This document shows, one piece after another, positions 19,310 through 27,412 of a stretch of 64,000 nucleotides of DNA; the stretch's first letter is position 1; every line of letters begins with the position of its first letter. Both the position numbers and the translations under genes were made by a program. The stretch comes from Chloroflexus aurantiacus J-10-fl (GTDB lineage Bacteria > Chloroflexota > Chloroflexia > Chloroflexales > Chloroflexaceae). The notes below the pieces were generated by a model. The model searched no databases. It was not told the origin of the DNA and saw only the letters and a list, made by a program, of their open reading frames with translations. The stretch spans positions 682,001-746,000 of the forward strand of contig NC_010175.1 in the NCBI RefSeq assembly GCF_000018865.1. The letters run 5' to 3'.

Positions 19310-20029
19310 TTATTCGCTCAGTTTTTGCAAGCCAATTTCATCTAACAGGACAATTCGACCTCGCCGCAACTCAATCAATCCCTGTGTACGAAGATCGTTC
19401 AGAATTTTGGTTGTGGTTTCGCGATATGTACCGAGCATTTCGGCTAACGCTTCATGGGTCAGGGCAACTTCCCGCTGGGAACTACCGGGACGGAAGAGGC
19501 GCGGTTTGGCGGGTTGAGCCATCTGTAGCAGGAGCGTGGCGATCCGCTGCGGTAAACTCTTGAAGGCAAAATCGGATAACCGTTGTTCAGCACTGATCAA
19601 ACGCTGACCCAGAATCTCAACGATGCGAGTCGCAATCCGTGGATCACTCAGCAAGAGGCGCTTCACATCTTCGCGACTCATCAGGCAGAGCAGACAGGGA
19701 GTGAGTGCTTCGGCATAGTGCTGGTGCAGTTGTTGGCCAAGCAGCGCCATCTCACCGAAGATTGTTCCTTCGTTGAGGATGGCGGTTGTGAGCATCTTGC
19801 CATCGGTTGAGAGGCGATAGATGCGTACACGACCCTCTTTGAGGATGAACAGCACCTCTGCGCGTTGTTCCGGGGAAAAGAAGACGGTTCCGGCTGGAAC
19901 ACGCTGCATCGGTGCCCGTTTCCCCAGCAATTCAATCTCATCTGGATCAAGATCGCGAAAGATGTCAATATCACGCAGATAACGCACCTTGTCGTCCAGA
20001 CGATCCGATTGCAACGTACCCACGCTCAT
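19310..20029 (-). CDS. Crp/Fnr-family transcriptional regulator
   Basis: A 239-residue regulator. Residues 20-140 form a cyclic-nucleotide-binding-type beta roll (RVPAGTVFFSPEQRAEVLFI, KEGRVRIYRLSTDGK, EGTIFGEMALLGQ). A dimerisation helix follows, then a winged helix with ALTHEALAEMLGTYRETTTK as the helix-turn-helix near residue 190. The FNR iron-sulfur cysteines are absent, so oxygen sensing by a cluster is unlikely; the effector is unknown. It lies 12 bp after a thioredoxin-fold gene on the same strand, so the two probably share a transcript. A GTG two codons in (20023) has better spacing to AAAGGA and could be the true start. Confidence 0.88.
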   Translation of the reverse strand: MSVGTLQSDRLDDKVRYLRDIDIFRDLDPDEIELLGKRAPMQRVPAGTVFFSPEQRAEVLFILKEGRVRIYRLSTDGKMLTTAILNEGTIFGEMALLGQQLHQHYAEALTPCLLCLMSREDVKRLLLSDPRIATRIVEILGQRLISAEQRLSDFAFKSLPQRIATLLLQMAQPAKPRLFRPGSSQREVALTHEALAEMLGTYRETTTKILNDLRTQGLIELRRGRIVLLDEIGLQKLSE

Positions 20030-20041
20030 TCCTTTCGCGAT

Positions 20042-20299
20042 TTATATTGACACCCGTGCAATGTGATCAAGCCAGGCCAGCAGTGTTGATAGTTCTGGAT
20101 TACCTAACGCGATGACTGTTTCACCTACCACATATGTTGGTGTGCCGAAGACGAAGGCAGGTCGTTTTGATGAATCCTGATCGAGATCGATCACTTCGAC
20201 CGGATAGTCGGGACGTATCGTCCGTAACCGCTCGATAAGTTCATACGTGTATTTACAAACGGTACAGGTTGCTGAAACGTACACGCGCAGGGGGAGCAT
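20042..20299 (-). CDS. Glutaredoxin/thioredoxin-fold small redox protein
   Basis: An 85-residue protein starting MLPLRVYVSATCTVCKYTYE. The CTVC motif at the end of the first strand is the thioredoxin/glutaredoxin CxxC active site. VIDLDQDSSKRPAFVFGTPTYV contains the conserved cis-proline (TPTYV) and GNPELSTLLAWLD is the terminal helix. It would act in the cytoplasm in dithiol reduction or sensing. Longer frames upstream have no start signal; GGAG lies at normal distance before the chosen ATG. It sits immediately upstream of the Crp/Fnr-type gene, suggesting joint redox-linked regulation (inference). Confidence 0.85.
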   Translation of the reverse strand: MLPLRVYVSATCTVCKYTYELIERLRTIRPDYPVEVIDLDQDSSKRPAFVFGTPTYVVGETVIALGNPELSTLLAWLDHIARVSI

Positions 20300-20388
20300 G
20301 ATGATTTCTCCATCATTATAGCATTTTGGGTACGACATGGCCGCATGCGATGTCGTACCCTCTTCTTTGCTGTAACACCGGAATATTC

Positions 20389-20826
20389 TCAGCGATGCAG
20401 ATACCAGGCGCACGTCGCGCCAGCCAATCCACCATACACGAGGTGGCCGACCAGACTCATCAGCATTGGCGGTGTGAAAGCAGCGGCAAATTGTAAGCCC
20501 ATACCCATCATCAAGGGCATCAATACCATCGGCCCCAGAATCCACCAGATAAAGCCGTACCCCAATCCCCAGAGCACACCCTGCGTAATATTGGTAGAGC
20601 GGGCGGCGAAGAGAAAGCCAAAACCAGCACCAATGATGGCACTGATGACCATGTGTATCAGAAAACCAACGACTGCCGAGCTGCTACCGACCAGGCCGGC
20701 AATCATTGGCAGCATTCCCATCATTGCCATCATTATGCCGAAAACAACCCCACCAACTAATCCGCCAACGACGCCGCCAATGACCTTCGACATCAGGTTC
20801 TGCTGCGTTTGGATCGTATCCATCAT
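20389..20826 (-). CDS. Small polytopic membrane protein, unknown function
   Basis: About 145 residues, Gly- and Met-rich, with four predicted membrane segments: VIGGVVGGLVGGVVFGIMMA, around FLIHMVISAIIGAGFGFLFA, WGLGYGFIWWILGPMVLMPL and MLMSLVGHLVYGGLAGATCA. No catalytic or transport motif is recognised. It resembles short conserved membrane proteins of unknown function that often appear in Chloroflexi and Actinobacteria. The ATG at 20826 follows a perfect GAGGAGGT; a GTG one codon earlier is closer than ideal. It lies 90 bp upstream of the redox-protein/Crp pair on the same strand and may share regulation. Confidence 0.7.
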   Translation of the reverse strand: MMDTIQTQQNLMSKVIGGVVGGLVGGVVFGIMMAMMGMLPMIAGLVGSSSAVVGFLIHMVISAIIGAGFGFLFAARSTNITQGVLWGLGYGFIWWILGPMVLMPLMMGMGLQFAAAFTPPMLMSLVGHLVYGGLAGATCAWYLHR

Positions 20827-21096
20827 CACGGCACCTCCTCAATTTCATTTCATCACAGCGAATGCATCCTGACTGTAGCAATGATGTAGTGTTTCTTCTG
20901 TGAGCCAGCCTACATTTCGGACAATAACGAGTAGTGCGCTGACGTAAGCCTGCTTTCTCGCCGGAGAGAGCACGCGCCTGGGTAGAAGTCAGCTCGCGTA
21001 TGACCGACAAGTCAGGTGGTCGTGAGGTACACGTCTGTCGTTTCCGTGACCGGCAAGCCGTTACGATGTGCGACCGGCAATGTTATGCGACACACC

Positions 21097-21630
21097 CTCA
21101 CCCGCCTCCCTATGCATTACCCACATGTCGCGCTGCGTTAGACAGGTCTGCACGTGCTCCCCGTGGCGGCTCTCCGTGGCGCAGGCTTCCAGCCTGCGTG
21201 CAAGCATCCCCGCCATCGCCGGCAGGTGCTGGCCGCAGCCGCTGGTGCGCAAGCACGAACCTGGTGCAACAATACGTCTACGTGCAGGTGTCGCATGTAT
21301 GCCTGACCGACTCGATGATCGGCACGAGCACATCCAGCACCCCCGTGACCAGGATGGGGAACGGTATGCCACGCGCCGGATCGTGAGCACGGCTGGCGCG
21401 GCAGCATGGCTGCCGCACTCCAAACTGCGCGACATAGGTAATGTTGGTCGGCAACGGTATCTCCACTGAAACGTGATCCCCCTGTGCGGAGAGCTGTGAC
21501 CGCTACGACCTCCACGTGATCGCAAGCACGGCTGGCGCGGCAGCATGGCTGCCGCACTCCAAACCGTACGACACGCGAATGACGAGCGGGTAAGGCAATC
21601 CATTCAGCACGTGATAGCACGGCTGGAGCT
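21097..21630. repeat. Composite repeat: long unit D plus two element A cores
   Basis: The part from about 21097 to 21425 matches 62856-63188 over roughly 330 bp, sharing TACCCACATGTCGCGCTGCG, CACGTGCTCCCCGTGGCG, GGCGCAGGCTTCCAGCCTGC and the element A core. A second core follows at about 21540. Downstream, GGTTGACACCAGTTATGGGT (about 21700) is also shared with 52.95 and 63.33 kb. There is no gene in this stretch. Confidence 0.65.
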
Positions 21631-21731
21631 ATGCACTGCCACCAGGCCAGTCGCCCACAACAGCACCCATGGTGATCATCCCCGCTGATACGCACGTGGT
21701 TGACACCAGTTATGGGTAATGCATAGCCCAG

Positions 21732-22345
21732 CAAGGGCGGGAACTGCCGATGCCGGATGGTTGCCGCTGTCGCGAGTTGAGCTGGTTTACGTGGGGAGCG
21801 CGCCGGAGGCGCGCGCTCCCAGGTGATGCGCCCCCGCCGGGGACGGGAACTGCCGATTCCGGATGGTTGCCGCTGTCGCGAGTTGAGCTGGTTTACGTGG
21901 TGAGCGCGCCGGAGGCACGCGCTCCCAGGTGATGCGCCCCCGCTGGGAGCGGGAACTGCCGATGCCGGATGGTTGCCGCTGTCGCGAGTTGAGCTGGTTT
22001 ACGTGGGGAGCGCGCCGGAGGCGCGCGCTCCCAGGTGATGCGCCCCCACCCTCACCCGCCCCCGCTGGGGGCGGGAACTATCGATGCCGGATGGCGGTCA
22101 CTGTCGCAAGCTGAGCGGGGTCACGTGCTGAGCGCGCCGGAGGCGCGCGCTCCCAGGTGATGCGCCCCCGCTGGGGGCGGGAACTGCCGATGCCGGATGG
22201 TTGCCGCTGTCGCGAGTTGAGCTGGTTTACGTGGGGAGCGCGCCGGAGGCGCGCGCTCTCAGATGACACGCCCCCACCCTTGCCCGCCTCCGCTGGGGGC
22301 GGGAACTGCCGATTCCGGATGGTTGCCGCTGTCGCGAGTTGAGCT
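21732..22345. repeat. Six tandem copies of a 106/122-bp repeat
   Basis: Units start with GAACTGCCGATGCCGGATGG at 21741, 21847, 21953, 22075, 22181 and 22303. Four intervals are 106, 106, 122 and 106 bp and the last is 122 bp; the long ones carry an extra 16-bp CCACCCTCACCCGCC-type segment. Each unit contains GAGCGCGCCGGAGGCGCGCG, itself a palindrome. The array ends 20 bp before the DUF3179 gene's stop codon. Related single modules occur near 63500. Confidence 0.8.
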
Positions 22346-22368
22346 GGGTCAAACAGACTCTGCCCTGG

Positions 22369-23538
22369 TTAGCGATAGATGCGTGTATCGGGGCGAAATG
22401 CAGCCCAGGAGAACCAGAAATGATCAATCGCCGGTACGGGGGTCAGTGTCACTCCTGCCAGGGGGCCATCTATTGCTCGCCCGAAGAGATCCCACCTGGT
22501 GCCAGTTTCACTGTCTATCAGATGATCGTCGGCAATAGTGAATTGTACAGTTTGACCATTGACGATCCGTTGATAGGCTATCGCCATCCCCACATCACGG
22601 CCATCAGCGATTTGCGCACTGTCGAGCGCCGAAGCAGCACCGGCGCGCCACACGACTACAATTGGCAATCCACCTACTTCATCGTGGATGACCTGCATCG
22701 CAGCGAGCGTATCGAAGGGGTACGCAACCGCCTCACCATTGTGATCGACGGTTAGAACACGAGCCATAGCCGGTAAGGCATCCGGAGTAGGCGGGCCGTC
22801 GTACAGAAAGGGCGAGCGCTCAATATCATCGTAGCCGAGATAGGGGTTACGACCATAGTCGCGAACATAACCCGTTTCACGGGAGAGCACTCTCCCATCA
22901 GGGTAGCCGGCGGCGAAGGTCTCCCAGGCCACTATAGCGGCGGGAATGAAAGCGAGCCGATGACCGGTCAATTCACCAACAATCGCCTCACCAGTTGCCT
23001 GCTGCCACCAGCTCTCGGTCTGACGGTCGTACATCACGAGGTTGCTGTAACGCAGCAGACCGGTAGTGCCGAAATCAAGTATCTGCGAACTGAGGCGTCG
23101 CTCGAAGACGATGGCGGTGTTACAGAGTGGGCAGAAGGTGACTGTTACCGGTATATCATTGACCGTATCGTTAACAATTTCGTGCCACATTAGAATCTGG
23201 ATCGGGTAGGCACGAGCTTCCTGCCCAATTACCAACGCGATTACCGGCTCGCGTGGCCGAAGCCACTCGTTCGCTGCTGTTACCGAGACGAAGCGTGGAT
23301 TGTCTATCGCAGGGATGCCATCTTTTGGCGGGCCACCAGAGCGAATTTCGGCAAACGGCACGGAATGACGGCTAAAGTCGGTGCGAAACTGACCAGCCCC
23401 ATCTGGCAAGTCTGCCAACAATGACGCCAATGCAGTTGGATTGGCGGGTGTTGACGTGGATGTCACCTGAACAGAACTCGTGCTGCAAGCTACCAGTACG
23501 AGAGTCAGGAATGTGGTGAGAAGAAGCGGTCGCTTCAT
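22369..23538 (-). CDS. DUF3179 domain lipoprotein
   Basis: A 389-residue lipoprotein: the signal segment MKRPLLLTTFLTLVLVACST has a lipobox ending LVAC. The rest matches DUF3179: IPAIDNPRFVSV, the long motif around ARAYPIQILMWHEIVND, VTFCPLCNTAIVFER with a CxxC, and AYPFDTLAAMQVIHDEVGG. The family is widespread in bacteria and archaea but has no known biochemical function; the CxxC and His residues hint at metal binding. The ATG has AAAGGA upstream. The gene is divergent from the antiporter gene, with 500 bp between, and its 3' end runs into a tandem-repeat block. Confidence 0.85.
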   Translation of the reverse strand: MKRPLLLTTFLTLVLVACSTSSVQVTSTSTPANPTALASLLADLPDGAGQFRTDFSRHSVPFAEIRSGGPPKDGIPAIDNPRFVSVTAANEWLRPREPVIALVIGQEARAYPIQILMWHEIVNDTVNDIPVTVTFCPLCNTAIVFERRLSSQILDFGTTGLLRYSNLVMYDRQTESWWQQATGEAIVGELTGHRLAFIPAAIVAWETFAAGYPDGRVLSRETGYVRDYGRNPYLGYDDIERSPFLYDGPPTPDALPAMARVLTVDHNGEAVAYPFDTLAAMQVIHDEVGGLPIVVVWRAGAASALDSAQIADGRDVGMAIAYQRIVNGQTVQFTIADDHLIDSETGTRWDLFGRAIDGPLAGVTLTPVPAIDHFWFSWAAFRPDTRIYR

Positions 23539-24038
23539 GGCAGTGTCCTTTTTTCAGGAGAAAGTAGAACGCAGGAAGCAGGAGCATGGGGTAGGGGATA
23601 GAGGTCTGGTGCGTTGAGCAAGCCTCTTTTCTTGTCTTCTGCTATCCCGTTACCTGATCGCGGCGAAGGGATTGCGACATTCACTAAACAGATACTCTAA
23701 CCGTCAAGAGATTGGCTTCATCCCCAAAAACGATCTGGTGCCGCAACCGATGCTCTCTGGCTCCACAAGGTACCCGATGGATGTAAGAGATATGCAGCCT
23801 ACAGAATACCGAAGTATAGCTTTCACCCTATAGCGGCACATACCTCTGAATCAGACGATGGTATCATCGGGCAGAGTGCTCTTCTCGCATTAGACACATG
23901 TCGCATAACCTGATCACACCGTCATTTACTATACCCATAGTACCTGTTCAAAGTATGTAAGCCAGCTTACCAAACATAGATAATCTGCTTCAGGTACACC
24001 TATGCTATGCTAGTAATACGAGCATGTTGGAGAGAGCG
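23539..24038. promoter_or_regulatory. Divergent intergenic region with promoters for the DUF3179 and antiporter genes
   Basis: 500 bp between divergently transcribed genes, with no coding sequence and no interspersed repeat recognised. It must hold both promoters, but I could not assign -10/-35 elements with confidence. GGAGAG at about 24028 is the ribosome site of the antiporter gene. Confidence 0.45.
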
Positions 24039-25520
24039 ATGACAACTGAACCCCTCTTACTCATAACCGGTCTCCTATTGGCGATTAGTGTTGCTGCGAC
24101 CCGTGCCTCAAACCGGTTTGGTGTACCGGCACTGATCCTGTTTATGGCAGTCGGTATGCTGGCCGGTTCTGACGGGCCGGGCGGTATTGCGTTTACCGAT
24201 GCCGGAGTAGCCCAACTGATCGGGGTGATTGCGCTGATCTACATCCTCTTTTCAGGAGGACTGGACACCGACTGGCAGATTATCAAACCAGTCCTGACCG
24301 AGGGTTTGATTCTGGCGAATGTTGGTGTGCTGGTCAGCACCGTGATTGTTGCGGTTGGTGCCCACTTTATGCTCGGCTTTGACTGGCCCCTTGCCCTGCT
24401 TCTCGGCGCAATCGTCTCGTCCACCGACGCGGCGGCGGTCTTTAGTGTCATGCGCACGCGAGGGATACATCTCAAGCATCGGCTTGAACCACTCATCGAG
24501 CTGGAGTCGGGAAGTAATGACCCGATTGCGGTCTTTCTCACCATCGGCTTAACCAACCTGGTGATCAACCCACAGGCATCGCTACTGACCCTTATCCCGT
24601 CTTTTATCATACAGATGATCCTCGGTGCTGCCGGTGGGTACGCCTTTGGCCGGTTGATGATCTGGGTGGTCAACCGCATCCGGCTGCAACAGGAAGGGCT
24701 GTACGTGGTACTGACGATGGCCCTGACCCTGCTAACCTATGGCTTCACAGCGATCATCGGCGGCAATGGCTTTCTGGCGGTCTATCTGGCAGGTATCATT
24801 CTGGGCAATGCCAATATTGTTCACAAACGGTCTATTCTCCGTTTCCACGATGGTGTAGCGTGGCTCAGCCAGATTGCCATGTTCTTGATTTTGGGACTGC
24901 TGGTCTTTCCATCGCAGCTACCGGCAGTGGCCGGGCAGGGACTGGCAATGGCACTCTGGCTCGTCTTCGTCGCCCGACCGGTCTCGGTCATTATCGCCCT
25001 GGGCTGGAAACGTCGCTCATTACCGCAACTATTGATGATAGCCTGGGCTGGATTGCGGGGAGCAGTTCCGATTGTGCTGGCAACCTTCCCGCTGCTGGCC
25101 GGCGTTCCCGATGCGCCGCTCCTGTTCAACCTGGTCTTCTTCATCGTCCTGATCTCAGTCCTCTTGCAAGGTATCTCTATCGGCTGGGTCGCCCGTCGCC
25201 TGGGCGTGATGACCGATCAGGCCGAAGTGATAGACAGCCACCTCTTCGTGCCAGAAGTCAGTGGAGCCAGTCAAATCCTGGAAGCACAAATTCCGCCAGA
25301 CTCAGCACTGGTTGGCAAATCGCTGATCGACGCCGATCTCCCACGCGGCTTACTTATCGTGCAGATTCAGCGTGCAGACGGCTACATTATCCCGAACGGC
25401 AGTACTGTCTTTGCGCCTAATGATCGGCTGGTATTACTGGTGGCACCCACCGCGATGCCGGCGGTGACTGAGCTGTGCGCCAGTTGTAGTCTGAATCCCA
25501 TCGGCTCACTGTTGAAGTGA
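24039..25520 (+). CDS. CPA1-family cation/proton antiporter with C-terminal TrkA_C domain (NhaP2/CvrA-like)
   Basis: About 493 residues. The first 390 hold 12-13 membrane segments of the CPA1 fold, with FGVPALILFMAVGMLAGSDG, GAIVSSTDAAAVFSVM (the ion-binding region with an acidic residue), LIELESGSNDPIAVFLTIG and WAGLRGAVPIVLATFP. The last ~80 residues (PPDSALVGKSLIDADLPRG to NDRLVLLVAP) are a TrkA_C/RCK_C ligand-binding domain. This arrangement fits K+/H+ or Na+/H+ antiporters such as NhaP2, exporting cations in exchange for protons across the inner membrane. I start at ATG 24039, because GGAGAG lies directly before it; an ATG five codons upstream overlaps that site. Confidence 0.88.
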   Translation: MTTEPLLLITGLLLAISVAATRASNRFGVPALILFMAVGMLAGSDGPGGIAFTDAGVAQLIGVIALIYILFSGGLDTDWQIIKPVLTEGLILANVGVLVSTVIVAVGAHFMLGFDWPLALLLGAIVSSTDAAAVFSVMRTRGIHLKHRLEPLIELESGSNDPIAVFLTIGLTNLVINPQASLLTLIPSFIIQMILGAAGGYAFGRLMIWVVNRIRLQQEGLYVVLTMALTLLTYGFTAIIGGNGFLAVYLAGIILGNANIVHKRSILRFHDGVAWLSQIAMFLILGLLVFPSQLPAVAGQGLAMALWLVFVARPVSVIIALGWKRRSLPQLLMIAWAGLRGAVPIVLATFPLLAGVPDAPLLFNLVFFIVLISVLLQGISIGWVARRLGVMTDQAEVIDSHLFVPEVSGASQILEAQIPPDSALVGKSLIDADLPRGLLIVQIQRADGYIIPNGSTVFAPNDRLVLLVAPTAMPAVTELCASCSLNPIGSLLK

Positions 25521-25662
25521 GGAGAGGCGACGAGCATAGCCGGCGCTACTGCGTGAATGTACGAAATAGCTGCTATGCAGAAGCGAGCACCGTGGGGTAA
25601 GTAGCGGGTAAGCACATATTCCTGTCACATCCCTGACAGCGGCAAAAACGTCCGCCGTCAAC

Positions 25663-25700
25663 AAAAATCGGGGAGGGCCATATCCAATGCCCTCCCCGAT
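25663..25700 (-). terminator. Rho-independent terminator of phoU
   Basis: Twelve-base stem ATCGGGGAGGGC/GCCCTCCCCGAT (25667-25678 with 25689-25700), followed on the minus strand by five T residues, ten bases after the phoU stop codon. Confidence 0.9.
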
Positions 25701-25709
25701 ACATCGGGA

Positions 25710-26360
25710 TTAATCGTTCAACTCTACCTGATTACCACTACTAACAAAAATCATCTTTTCGGCCATATTCAGTGCCCGATCTGAAACGCGCTCGAAATTA
25801 TGGGCAATGAACAGCAGATCGGCGATCTCTGGCGGCGTCAGTTGGGACACCAGCGCACGCTTCAACCGCTTATACTCGTGATCAATCTCATCCTCATTGA
25901 GAATGATCTCCTTAATCGCATCGGGATTACCATTTCCCAGCGCTGCCAGGGTGCGTTCAAGATTAGCGCGGGCCACCCGACCAAGCGCAACCAGATCAGG
26001 CGGCGCATGCAATGCACCGCGGTTCGGGTCAGGGCTACCGGCCACCATCTTTGCCGTACTCTTCGCATAATCGGCGATCCGTTCCAACTCATAACTGATC
26101 GCCATAGCGGCAACAATCCGGCGCAAATCACGGGCCACCGGCTGCTGGGTCGCGATCAGATTCACCGCATGCTGCTCAATCGCGTCCCTTGCCTCATTGA
26201 ACGCAGCATCGCCGGCAACAACCGCTTGCGCCAGCTCCACGTCACCCTTTTCCAACGCCGTAATAGCCCGATCCAGTGCCCCGACCACCGCATTCCCAAA
26301 ATCCAACACCTGCTTACGCAAGGCATCCAATTCCTGATCGAAATGTTCTCGCGGTCGCAT
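25710..26360 (-). CDS. phoU: Phosphate signalling complex protein PhoU
   Basis: A 216-residue all-helical protein, the usual length, made of two PhoU three-helix repeats. Typical segments are FDQELDALRKQVLDFGNAVV, the acidic metal-binding stretches such as GDAAFNEARDAIE, RDLRRIVAAMAISYELERIA and ADLLFIAHNFERVSDRALNM. PhoU links the Pst phosphate transporter to the PhoR sensor kinase and dampens phosphate uptake. No pst or phoBR genes are in the window, so it stands alone here. The ATG at 26360 has GGGAG at suitable distance. A strong terminator follows directly. Confidence 0.93.
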   Translation of the reverse strand: MRPREHFDQELDALRKQVLDFGNAVVGALDRAITALEKGDVELAQAVVAGDAAFNEARDAIEQHAVNLIATQQPVARDLRRIVAAMAISYELERIADYAKSTAKMVAGSPDPNRGALHAPPDLVALGRVARANLERTLAALGNGNPDAIKEIILNEDEIDHEYKRLKRALVSQLTPPEIADLLFIAHNFERVSDRALNMAEKMIFVSSGNQVELND

Positions 26361-26497
26361 GAAGGTTACTCCCTCGTGATAAACTGCTCCCGTCTCTTTC
26401 AGGATACACGTTTCAGTGCTTTTTGACCAGTAGGTATCTGCTTGAAATTTCGTTACATGTCGTGGTCATTGCGACAACCAGCCAGGAACATGCAGGA

Positions 26498-26714
26498 CAA
26501 GCCAAATTGCCACCTTTTGTCACCACAGAGACACGGAGGACACAGAGAATGGGTATAATCCAGGTTGCTACCGTGAGGCGTGATGTAGCACGTTCATGGG
26601 AACTTCACATTGTGCATGCAGTTACACCATACGGTGTTGCGAGAACCGTTGTGCTGTTCATCCTGATAATCAGCCTCCATAGGCTGCCCACAGCACAGGT
26701 AGCAACTTGAGTTA
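26498..26714. mobile_element. MITE family B, copy 4 (most diverged)
   Basis: 217 bp with diverged inverted ends (left CAAGCCAAATTGCCACCT, right ending AGCAACTTGAGTTA) and the shared interior TGTCACCACAGAGACACGGA. The flanking triplets GGA and CGA match at two of three bases, consistent with an old insertion. It lies 41 bp upstream of the thermonuclease start, so it may form part of that promoter region. Confidence 0.7.
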
Positions 26715-26755
26715 CGATACCACCGAAACAGATTATAGCATTGGAGGAATCGACT

Positions 26756-27301
26756 GTGGTACAGCGTATCTTCACCATCTTCTTTATACAGATCATCTTC
26801 TTCATCAGTGGATGCAGCCGACCGGTGGCGACAGAGCAAACCAGCCTCAGCGACTACCCACCACTTCCCGACAACCTGACGCGCGCCCAGGTTGTCCGCG
26901 TCGTCGATGGCGACACCATCATCGTGCGGATCGGGCGGGATGAAGAGCGGGTACGGCTAATTGGCATCAACACCCCAGAGTCGGCCGATCCGCGGCGACC
27001 GGTCGAGTGTTTCGGGAAAGAAGCGGCGAGCAATGCGCGCAAACTCGTAGACAGACAAACCGTCCTGCTAGAAGACGACCCCTCACAAGACTCACGAGAT
27101 CGGTTTGGCCGCCTCCTGCGCTACGTCTGGCTCGAAGACGGACGCATGGTCAATCTGGAACAGATTCGACAAGGGTACGCCTACGAATACACCTACGACG
27201 TGCCATACCGCTATCAAGCGATCTTCCGGGCCGCCGAAGCGGAAGCCCGCAACGCCCAGCGCGGGCTATGGGCACCGGAGACGTGCAACGGCCAGCGGTG
27301 A
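26756..27301 (+). CDS. Thermonuclease (SNase) domain lipoprotein
   Basis: About 181 residues from the GTG at 26756, chosen because GGAGG lies eight bases upstream. The N terminus IFTIFFIQIIFFISGC is a lipoprotein signal. The SNase domain follows: VVRVVDGDTIIVRIGRDEER, VRLIGINTPESADP, DRFGRLLRYVWLEDG and NLEQIRQGYAYEY. The catalytic Arg/Asp/Glu set of staphylococcal nuclease-like enzymes (RLIGINTPE and the D/R of DRFGR) appears kept. It would degrade extracellular DNA or RNA with calcium, for nutrient recovery or defence. It ends about 150 bp before the CRISPR trailer but is transcribed in the opposite direction to the array; there is no sign that it belongs to the CRISPR system. Confidence 0.85.
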   Translation: MVQRIFTIFFIQIIFFISGCSRPVATEQTSLSDYPPLPDNLTRAQVVRVVDGDTIIVRIGRDEERVRLIGINTPESADPRRPVECFGKEAASNARKLVDRQTVLLEDDPSQDSRDRFGRLLRYVWLEDGRMVNLEQIRQGYAYEYTYDVPYRYQAIFRAAEAEARNAQRGLWAPETCNGQR

Positions 27302-27381
27302 AGGGCATTGCGAAGCCACTGCGCTGGAGGGGCGAGATACGACACGTATACCCTGTGCGGTGACAGATTACATGAACACCA

Positions 27382-27412
27382 AGACGGGGCAGGCACAAAA
27401 CCTGCCCCGTCT
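27382..27412. terminator. Hairpin terminator between the thermonuclease gene and the CRISPR trailer
   Basis: Perfect twelve-base stem AGACGGGGCAGG/CCTGCCCCGTCT with an eight-base loop. It is placed to stop thermonuclease transcripts on the plus strand and array transcripts arriving on the minus strand. The flanking T tracts are weak on both sides. Confidence 0.6.

Noticed and set aside
26756-27301. Thermonuclease as a CRISPR-associated nuclease
   Set aside because: It is at the trailer end, transcribed in the opposite direction, with a lipoprotein signal and separated by a hairpin. The proximity looks accidental.
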